Positions 33,602-39,865 of a stretch of DNA of 42,639 bases are shown piece after piece. How positions within the stretch are numbered: position 1 is the first letter of the stretch; every line of letters starts with the position of its first letter. The stretch comes from a bacterium (GTDB lineage Bacteria > Vulcanimicrobiota > JABDET01): positions 1 to 42,639 of the forward strand of contig JAJYZB010000016.1 in assembly GCA_021800275.1 (NCBI GenBank), read 5' to 3'. A model generated the notes under the pieces. The model had not been told where the DNA came from, did no database searches, and saw nothing but the letters and a program-made list of their open reading frames with translations. Made by a program: the position numbers and the translations under genes.

Positions 33602-35683
33602 ATGTCAAAAACCATAAAAATTACTTTAAAAAATGGAGATGTAATAGAAAAAGACGGACCAGTGAAATTGAGCCAACTCTGCCAGGAAATTGGGAAAAAA
33701 TTGTTTGAAGCCGCAGTTGCCGCAAAAATTAATGGGAAACTCATAGATTTAAGCTCAGTGCTTGAAGAAGACGCTACTGTTGAATTTATCACGTTTGATA
33801 AGCCAGAAGCCCTCCCAATTTTTCGCCATTCTGCAGCCCATATTATGGCACAGGCTGTGAAACGTCTTTTTCCCGGGACAAAATTGGGGATCGGACCAGC
33901 CATTGAAAATGGGTTTTACTACGATTTTGATACCCAGGGAAGACTGACCCAGGATCAGATTGAGAAAGTGGAAGCTGAAATGAAAAAAATCGTAGAAGCA
34001 GATTACCCATTCAGTTTTAAAAAAGAGCGAAAAGACTTAGCGATTAAACATTTTCAGGATCAAAATGAGCCTTTCAAAGAAGAGTTAATTCGAGAACTTC
34101 CTGAAGGCACAGCCAGAATTTACACTCAAGGGGAGTTTTCGGACTTATGCAGGGGACCTCATCTTCCTTCCACAGGAAAGTTAAAGGGAGTTAAACTGTT
34201 AAGTGTGGCAGGGGCGTACTGGAGAGGAAATGAGAAAAACCCCATGCTCCAGCGCGTTTATGGCACAGCTTTTCCCACAAAAAAAGAACTGGATGATTAT
34301 TTAAAAAAGCTGGAAGAAGCAGCCAAGCGAGATCACCGAAAACTTGGAAAAGAGTTAGACCTTTTCAGTATTCAGGACTTAACAGGACCAGGTCTAATTC
34401 TCTGGCATCCGAAAGGAGCCTTGATTAGAAAAATTGTGGAAGATTACTGGAGAGATGAACATTTAAAACGAGGGTATGACTTGGTTTACACCCCCCATAT
34501 TGCCCGGGTGGATTTATGGAAAACAAGCGGACACTGGGATTTTTACAAAGAGAATATGTACAGCCCGATTGAAGTGGAAGAACAAGAGTTTATGCTGAAA
34601 CCCATGAACTGTCCTTTCCATATTTTAATTTTTAAAACTAAAAGAAGATCTTACCGGGAACTTCCTATCCGATACGGGGAACTTGGGACAGTTTACCGGT
34701 ATGAGAGATCAGGGGTTCTGCACGGGCTGATGAGAGTCCGAGGTTTTACACAGGATGATGCCCACATTTTCTGTGCTCCTGAACAATTAGAACAGGAAAT
34801 GGAATCCTGTGTCAGATTTGCTCTGGATCTGCTCAAACGCTTCGAATTTCATGAATTTGTCATCACGCTTTCCACTGGTCCTCACCCCTCTAAAGCCTGG
34901 GAAATGGGCTTGAATCCAGAAGAACTCCACCAGAAATTAATTGGAGAAACAAGTGGCTCCGCGAGGAGGGAAGGAGCAGTCAGCCGAGTTATCACTTATC
35001 AGGATATTGTGGATCGTTTTTATCCCGAGAAAAAAAATGAGTTTGCTGGGGAGAAAGAAGAATGGGTCTATGCTGAAGAAGCAGTCGCCAGAGTTTTACA
35101 AAAAGTTGTTATTCCCATGGGAATTAACCCTGAAATTGATATTATTGGCGCTGCTTTTTACGGACCTAAAATTGACATCAAGGTGAAAGATGCTTTAGGG
35201 AGAGAATGGCAGTGCAGCACCATCCAATTTGATTTTAATCTTCCGCGAAGATTTGATTTGAACTACATTGGACCTGATGGGAAAGAACATAAATTGTACA
35301 TGGTTCACAGAGCCATGCTGGGGAGTTTTGAGCGATTCTTTGGCTGCTTAATCGAACATTACGCAGGGGATTTTCCTCTCTGGCTTGCTCCTGTTCAAGT
35401 AAAAATCATCCCGATTGCTGAACGACACCATGATTATGCTTATCAAATTGCAGAAGAACTAAAACGAAATCAAATCCGAACAGAAGTGGATGATCGCGGA
35501 GAAAAAATGCAGGCTAAAATACGAGATGCTGAACTGGAAAAAATTCCTTACATGGTCATTGTTGGGGATGAAGAAGAAAAGAACAAAACTGTCAATATAA
35601 GGAAAAGAAAAGCCCAAAGCGATTTAAGGCTCCTTCAAACAGCTCAATCAGTGCACGATTTTATAAAAACCTTCAAAACCTGA
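33602..35683 (+). CDS. thrS: Threonyl-tRNA synthetase
   Basis: 693 residues, full length. Order: TGS domain (1-65), N2 editing domain with HSAAHIMAQAVKRLFP and the later Cys in LCRGPHLPSTG, class II catalytic core with motif 2-like VYRYERSGVLHGLMRVRGF, zinc Cys in MLKPMNCPFH, HIFC, MVHRAMLGSFERFFG (motif 3), and an anticodon domain from about residue 595 (LAPVQVKIIPIAERH). It charges tRNA-Thr and hydrolyses Ser-tRNA-Thr. All key residues look present. No Shine-Dalgarno site is obvious, and infC, often downstream, is not here. Confidence 0.97.
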   Translation: MSKTIKITLKNGDVIEKDGPVKLSQLCQEIGKKLFEAAVAAKINGKLIDLSSVLEEDATVEFITFDKPEALPIFRHSAAHIMAQAVKRLFPGTKLGIGPAIENGFYYDFDTQGRLTQDQIEKVEAEMKKIVEADYPFSFKKERKDLAIKHFQDQNEPFKEELIRELPEGTARIYTQGEFSDLCRGPHLPSTGKLKGVKLLSVAGAYWRGNEKNPMLQRVYGTAFPTKKELDDYLKKLEEAAKRDHRKLGKELDLFSIQDLTGPGLILWHPKGALIRKIVEDYWRDEHLKRGYDLVYTPHIARVDLWKTSGHWDFYKENMYSPIEVEEQEFMLKPMNCPFHILIFKTKRRSYRELPIRYGELGTVYRYERSGVLHGLMRVRGFTQDDAHIFCAPEQLEQEMESCVRFALDLLKRFEFHEFVITLSTGPHPSKAWEMGLNPEELHQKLIGETSGSARREGAVSRVITYQDIVDRFYPEKKNEFAGEKEEWVYAEEAVARVLQKVVIPMGINPEIDIIGAAFYGPKIDIKVKDALGREWQCSTIQFDFNLPRRFDLNYIGPDGKEHKLYMVHRAMLGSFERFFGCLIEHYAGDFPLWLAPVQVKIIPIAERHHDYAYQIAEELKRNQIRTEVDDRGEKMQAKIRDAELEKIPYMVIVGDEEEKNKTVNIRKRKAQSDLRLLQTAQSVHDFIKTFKT

Positions 35684-35838
35684 TCGGACTAGTTTTTGTT
35701 TCGAGAGGTTTAACAGGGATTTTTAACTGCCAATTCGCTTCAGAAAAAGCCCACCTCCAGAGGTTAAACTGCGCTTGTGTTCACTATCTTTTAATAAAAT
35801 GATAACAGTTTGTCAACCACTTCTACTTAATCATGGTG

Positions 35839-35888
35839 TATAATCATAGTAAATAAATACAAAAAAAACAAAAGGAGATGAGGTAATC
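35839..35888 (+). promoter_or_regulatory. -10 element and strong ribosome binding site of the Gly-rich orphan gene
   Basis: TATAAT at 35839-35844 is followed by a ~44-base AT-rich leader with AAAGGAGATGAGG at 35871-35883 before ATG 35889. The best -35 candidate, TTGTCA (35810-35815), is 23 bases away, too far for a standard promoter, so the -35 is uncertain. The rest of 35684-35838 shows only a pair of imperfect direct repeats (AGAGGTTTAAC and AGAGGTTAAAC). Confidence 0.45.
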
Positions 35889-36365
35889 ATGAGTATTCTT
35901 GCGCCTGGCGCTACAATTAACGTGATTAATCCTGGATCAGGGAGTCCATTTGGACAAAATGGTCTTGGAGCGAACAGCCCATTTGGAGGCAGCAATCTCG
36001 GAGGCTTACAAGGTGGTGGCAAACAACAGGAAGTCGCTAGAATAGAAAAAAAGATAGCTCGACTACTGGAAAAATTAGCAGGACTTGAAGGTGGTGGTAA
36101 TAGTTCTGGTTCTCAAGGTTGTGGCTGCAGCGGCAGCGGAGATGGAGATGGAGATGGAGACGGCGGTGGAGGAATAAATCCACTGGGTTCTATCGGCAGT
36201 TCAGGTGGATATGGCGGCTTCGGTGGAGGATTTTCCCCATTGAGTTCACTAGGGGCCGGTTTACCTGGAGCAGGTAACGGTGGATCGGCTTTCAGTTTTG
36301 CGGATCAAGCTTTTTCAAGCCAACTATCCTTAGGATCATCAGGGACAAGCGGAATCTTCGGGTAA
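35889..36365 (+). CDS. Gly/Ser-rich orphan protein with central coiled coil (158 aa)
   Basis: I do not recognise a family. The protein is low in complexity: a Gly/Asn/Ser/Pro N-terminus with repeated NSPFGG- and GSPFG-type units, a short charged helix likely to form a coiled coil (VARIEKKIARLLEKLAGLEG, residues ~50-70), a CGC motif, a DG run (GDGDGDGDGG) that could bind calcium, and a Gly/Ser/Phe-rich C-terminus. No signal peptide or membrane helix is visible. It is a stand-alone gene with a TATAAT box, a strong ribosome binding site and a near-perfect terminator, which suggests high expression. A structural or phase-separating/surface protein is possible but unproven. Confidence 0.75.
   Translation: MSILAPGATINVINPGSGSPFGQNGLGANSPFGGSNLGGLQGGGKQQEVARIEKKIARLLEKLAGLEGGGNSSGSQGCGCSGSGDGDGDGDGGGGINPLGSIGSSGGYGGFGGGFSPLSSLGAGLPGAGNGGSAFSFADQAFSSQLSLGSSGTSGIFG
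36138..36161 (+). repeat. Hexanucleotide repeat coding GDGDGDGD
   Basis: Three copies of GGAGAT followed by GGAGAC, in frame inside the Gly-rich gene. Copy number could vary by slippage without breaking the frame. Confidence 0.85.
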
Positions 36366-36392
36366 CTTAACTTCTAAAAGCTAAAGCATTGT

Positions 36393-36430
36393 AAAGCGAT
36401 AAGATGCCAAAAACATCTTATCGCTTTTTT
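36393..36430 (+). terminator. Rho-independent terminator of the Gly-rich orphan gene
   Basis: Perfect 14-base stem: AAAGCGATAAGATG (36393-36406), 7-base loop, CATCTTATCGCTTT (36414-36427), followed by TTTAATTTT. It lies 28 bases after the stop. The stop codon of the convergent hydrolase gene (36418-36420) falls inside the 3' arm, so the hairpin serves as the boundary between the two genes. Confidence 0.88.
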
Positions 36431-37239
36431 AATTTTAAAGGAAGATGATTCTGAACTTTATAAAAATTCTCTCTACGGTCTAAAAACAGATCATTGTAAA
36501 AATTGATCTTTTTCTGATGGGCTTTTTTATAATCAATCGCAGCAACTGCAACTTTTTCTTCCCTGCCGCTGAGCCTAACTAAAATTTTACCATCCGGGTC
36601 AACAATCTGGCTCTGGCCGATATACGTCAATGATTTTCCTCCTCTTTTCTCTGTGCCAATTCTATTAGAAGTCGCGCAAAAAACTCTATTCTCCAAAGCG
36701 CGCGTGATCATGGCATCAGGGCAGTGAGGCAGCACCAAATTAGAGGGATGGAGAATCAAATCGGCTCCCATCAAGGCAAGGGTTCGCGCTGCTTCAGGAA
36801 ATCTCCAATCAAAACAGATCATCATCCCAACTCTGATCCCATTAATTTCAGTTACTGATAGAGGAAAATTGCCAGGGGTAAACCATTTTTTTTCTTCATA
36901 AAAAAGATGGAGTTTTCGATAGTGCCCCATAATTCCTTGAGGTCCAACTAAAAGAGAAGAATTGTAAAATCTATCTCCTTCTCTTTCAAGGATTCCAAAA
37001 CAGGCATAAACTTTTTTTCCTCTGCAGAAATTCGAAAACATTTGAACTGTAGGCCCTTCAAGAATTTCTTCGGAAAGTTTCTTCACCTCGTGTTTAGAGG
37101 TAAACAAATACCCTGTCGCAAAAAGTTCAGGGAGAACAACCAGATCAAATGCAGCTTTACTTAACATTTTCTCAACCTTAAGGAGATTTGCCTCTTTTTC
37201 CCCAAACTCAGGATAATACTGCAGAACAGCCAGATTCAT
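36418..37239 (-). CDS. Carbon-nitrogen hydrolase (nitrilase superfamily)
   Basis: 273 residues from ATG 37239 (MNLAVLQYYPEFGEKEANL), which is where nitrilase-fold proteins normally begin; the frame stays open to 37347 but the extra 36 residues look non-conserved. The Glu-Lys-Cys triad is visible in VVLPELFATGY (E), GHYRKLHLF (K) and GMMICFDWRFPEAARTLALM (C), followed by LILHPSNLVLP. It should hydrolyse an amide or carbamoyl bond. Its exact substrate is unclear. Because mtnA is 1.3 kb away, an omega-amidase role in methionine salvage is a possible but weak inference. It is divergent from rpsT. Confidence 0.9.
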   Translation of the reverse strand: MNLAVLQYYPEFGEKEANLLKVEKMLSKAAFDLVVLPELFATGYLFTSKHEVKKLSEEILEGPTVQMFSNFCRGKKVYACFGILEREGDRFYNSSLLVGPQGIMGHYRKLHLFYEEKKWFTPGNFPLSVTEINGIRVGMMICFDWRFPEAARTLALMGADLILHPSNLVLPHCPDAMITRALENRVFCATSNRIGTEKRGGKSLTYIGQSQIVDPDGKILVRLSGREEKVAVAAIDYKKAHQKKINFYNDLFLDRRENFYKVQNHLPLKLKKR

Positions 37240-37367
37240 AAAAAGAAAATTCTTGTTCTTTAACCTGCTTCCTTTTAACAAAATGCGATCCTGAAGGAAA
37301 CAGGCTGAAGGATTTTCCTGCGCCTGATTTGAATACTCTCCGAACATAGAGATATGAAGGAGGATTC

Positions 37368-37643
37368 ATGGCAAACACCAGTTCAGCGAAAAAAGCCATT
37401 CGAGTGCAGGAAAGGAAAAGAGCGCGAAACCAAAAAATCCGCAGCTTGATCAAAACCGTCCAAAAAGATGCCCTTGAAAAAATTAAAACCAGCTCTACTG
37501 ATGCTCACAAAGCTGTTATCAGAGCCATCAGTCAAATTGATAAAGCTTCAACCAAGGGAACCATCCACAAAAACAAAGCGGCAAGAAAAAAATCTCGATT
37601 GATGCGACAATTAAACACAGCGGCAAATCCAAAAACATCTTAA
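37368..37643 (+). CDS. rpsT: Small ribosomal subunit protein bS20
   Basis: 91 residues, Lys/Arg-rich and helical, beginning MANTSSAKKAIRVQERKRAR and containing IHKNKAARKKSRLMRQLN, the conserved bS20 C-terminal block. It binds 16S rRNA in the 30S body. A strong Shine-Dalgarno site (AAGGAGG) lies 5 bases before the ATG. It is convergent with holA, a pairing seen in many bacteria, and the two stop codons overlap by 4 bases. Confidence 0.96.
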   Translation: MANTSSAKKAIRVQERKRARNQKIRSLIKTVQKDALEKIKTSSTDAHKAVIRAISQIDKASTKGTIHKNKAARKKSRLMRQLNTAANPKTS

Positions 37644-38566
37644 CCCTGGCAAATTTTAGCCGTAACGATTTCTAGTAAATAGGAAGGCTCCTGCCTTCCT
37701 GTTTTCAAACTCCAATCTGCCTTAGCAAGCCAATCTGCCAAGCGTGGCAGTTCTGATCCTTTAAACTTTTTTAAGTGAGCTAATCCTTTTGTCACGCGAA
37801 AGGGATGAACACGTAAAATTTTAGAAATTTCAGCGCCGCTTTTTTTCTCATCAAACAAACATTTTATCTGCCACAAGAGTCGAATCTGGCTCACTAAAGC
37901 TCCTAAAATTCGAACAGGAGGATCCCCTTTTCCCAGAAGGTCTTTTAGAGCTTTTAAAGCTTTACCCGCTTTTCTCTCTCCTATCCCATCTAAAAAATCG
38001 AACAACGTTTTTTCAGATTCCAAATTCGGCTTCCCTGAGAACAAAGCCATTTTATCAAGTTCCATTTCCAGTCTGTTTAAGTCCGCTCCAGACTCCAGTA
38101 AAATACTTTCATCTTCCCTGGTCAGTTGAACTTCTTTTTCTTTAGCTTTGTCTCTAATCCAGAATAACTTTTCATCTTTTTTGAAATTAAACTTAAGGAT
38201 TTCTGCTGTTTTCAGAACCTCTTCCCATTCTTTTCCAAGAGATATCTTTTTTAAATCCGAAGGACCAGGAACAAAAGAGAAAATCAAAATTGTGGTTTCT
38301 GGGATCGTTTGAAAGACACCTGTAATTTTTTTTATCTTATTTTTCTCCAACTCATCGGATTGTTTAACAATAATAACTCTAAAATCAGAAGCCATGGGAA
38401 GAGACTGGATCAGACTCAAAAACTCTTCAAGAGGAATTTTTTTTCCTTCAAAAACATGATAATTGTACGGCAGCCACAGATCGGGGATGCAGGATTTCAA
38501 CTTTTTTTCCAGCCACGTTCTTGCCAGCTTTTCTTCTTCTCCAATCAGGATATAGATCTGTCCCAT
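37640..38566 (-). CDS. holA: DNA polymerase III delta subunit
   Basis: 308 residues. It starts MGQIYILIGEEEKLARTWLE, the delta-subunit N-terminus where a P-loop remnant opens the AAA+ fold. LPMASDFRVIIVKQSDEL, ESGADLNRLEMELDKMALF and KALKALKDLLGKGDPPVRIL, then GALVSQIRLLWQIKCL, are typical of HolA domains II and III. It opens the sliding clamp in the clamp loader. GGAG lies 6 bases before the ATG. It follows mtnA by 19 bases on the same strand and is probably co-transcribed with it. Confidence 0.93.
   Translation of the reverse strand: MGQIYILIGEEEKLARTWLEKKLKSCIPDLWLPYNYHVFEGKKIPLEEFLSLIQSLPMASDFRVIIVKQSDELEKNKIKKITGVFQTIPETTILIFSFVPGPSDLKKISLGKEWEEVLKTAEILKFNFKKDEKLFWIRDKAKEKEVQLTREDESILLESGADLNRLEMELDKMALFSGKPNLESEKTLFDFLDGIGERKAGKALKALKDLLGKGDPPVRILGALVSQIRLLWQIKCLFDEKKSGAEISKILRVHPFRVTKGLAHLKKFKGSELPRLADWLAKADWSLKTGRQEPSYLLEIVTAKICQG
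37681..37705 (+). terminator. Possible terminator of rpsT
   Basis: AGGAAGGC, loop TCCT, GCCTTCCT, then GTTTTC: an 8-base perfect GC-rich stem 37 bases after the rpsT stop, lying within the 3' coding end of holA. The T-run is short. Confidence 0.4.
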
Positions 38567-38585
38567 TTCATCTCCATGACTTGAA

Positions 38586-39638
38586 TCAAGGCTCGCAATT
38601 CAACAAGTTCAAGTTATTTTCCAGCAGAAGCCCAATGGATCTTTCGTATGGAAATTCTGCTACTCCTTTTTCTGTAATAATTCCCCTTATGAATCTCGCG
38701 GGTGTCACGTCAAAGGCAGGGTTAGCTACTTTAATTCCCTCTGGAGCAATCCGAATCCCGGCTATTTCCAATACTTCTAATGGATCTCTTTCTTCAATCG
38801 GGATATCAAAACCTGAACCAATCGTTCGATCAAAGGAAGAGGTTGGAGCAGCCACATAGAATGGAACTTTATTCTCATAAGCCAGAACAGCCAGAGAATA
38901 AGTTCCGATTTTATTGGCTGTATCTCCATTTGCAGCGATTCGATCCGCGCCAACCAGAACGGATTGAATCGCGCCGCGAGATAAAAAGTGGCCAGCCATG
39001 GAATCCGTGATTAAAGTGAAGGGAATATTGTCTTCCTTCAATTCAAAAGCAGTCAATCTGCTTCCCTGCAGAAAAGGTCTTGCTTCACAGGCAAAAACGT
39101 GCCTAACTTTTTTTTCCCTAAACCCTTCTTTTAAAACAGCATAAGCCGTCCCTTCACCTCCAGTCGCAAGGGAACCTGTGTTGCAGTGGGTTAGAACAAC
39201 GCCTTCAGGAAGAATAAAAGATCCATGCCGCGCAATTGTGGAACACATCACTCGATCCTCTTCATGAATCATTTGGGCTTCTATAACTACTTTTGTTTTA
39301 ATGTCTTCATTTTTTTGAAAAGCTTCAAGCGCCTTTTGTAAAATTCTATTGACTGCCCATTTCAAATTAACAGCAGTGGGTCTTGCTTTAATGAGAATGT
39401 CTCCCGCTGCTATCAAATGCTCCAACTCTTTTTCAGGGCTTGAAAATTCACGCCCTGATTCAAGCGCAAGAGCATAAGCGGCCGCTATTCCAATCAAGGG
39501 CGCGCCTCTTAAAACCATGTTTTTTATAGCTAAAGACATCTCATCTGCGCTCATTACAGTAACCCACTGAATTGCAAGTGGCAGTTTCCTTTGATCCAGA
39601 ATCAAAACTCGATCTTCTTTCCACTCAAGAGGAGTCAT
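38586..39638 (-). CDS. mtnA: S-methyl-5-thioribose-1-phosphate isomerase
   Basis: 350 residues from ATG 39638 (MTPLEWKEDRVLILDQ); AAGGAGC lies 8 bases upstream, so the longer frame to 39692 is not needed. The catalytic Cys is in LTHCNTGSLATGGEGTAYAV and the catalytic Asp in VGADRIAANGDTANKIGTYS. MVLRGAPLIGIAAAYALAL is another family block. It converts methylthioribose 1-phosphate to the ribulose form in methionine salvage. The eIF2B-alpha-like fold is complete. It lies upstream of holA in one minus-strand unit. No SAM riboswitch is obvious upstream. Confidence 0.95.
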   Translation of the reverse strand: MTPLEWKEDRVLILDQRKLPLAIQWVTVMSADEMSLAIKNMVLRGAPLIGIAAAYALALESGREFSSPEKELEHLIAAGDILIKARPTAVNLKWAVNRILQKALEAFQKNEDIKTKVVIEAQMIHEEDRVMCSTIARHGSFILPEGVVLTHCNTGSLATGGEGTAYAVLKEGFREKKVRHVFACEARPFLQGSRLTAFELKEDNIPFTLITDSMAGHFLSRGAIQSVLVGADRIAANGDTANKIGTYSLAVLAYENKVPFYVAAPTSSFDRTIGSGFDIPIEERDPLEVLEIAGIRIAPEGIKVANPAFDVTPARFIRGIITEKGVAEFPYERSIGLLLENNLNLLNCEP

Positions 39639-39865
39639 GAATATCAGCTCCTTCGTATAATAGCTCTGGCATCTGCCAGGATGAATGTTCAAAAACTCTC
39701 CCTTTTGATTTTGCTGCTTTTAAATTTTCCCCTCTGACACGAAAAACTTAAATCTTAAATTTTAGTGTAACAGCCAGCAGCTCAATCACGCTCCTTTGAC
39801 AAATTCACAGCATAAATCAAACCTTTAAAAGGGAATTACGAGAAAAATAAAGAAAAAAAGACTAA

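Noticed and set aside
35684-35838. Attenuator, T-box or tRNA between thrS and the Gly-rich gene
   Set aside because: No cloverleaf, T-box core or strong hairpin is visible, only two imperfect short direct repeats.
35889-36365. RiPP precursor reading of the Gly-rich protein
   Set aside because: It has no leader-like motif and no adjacent modification enzyme, and its length and composition fit a structural protein better.
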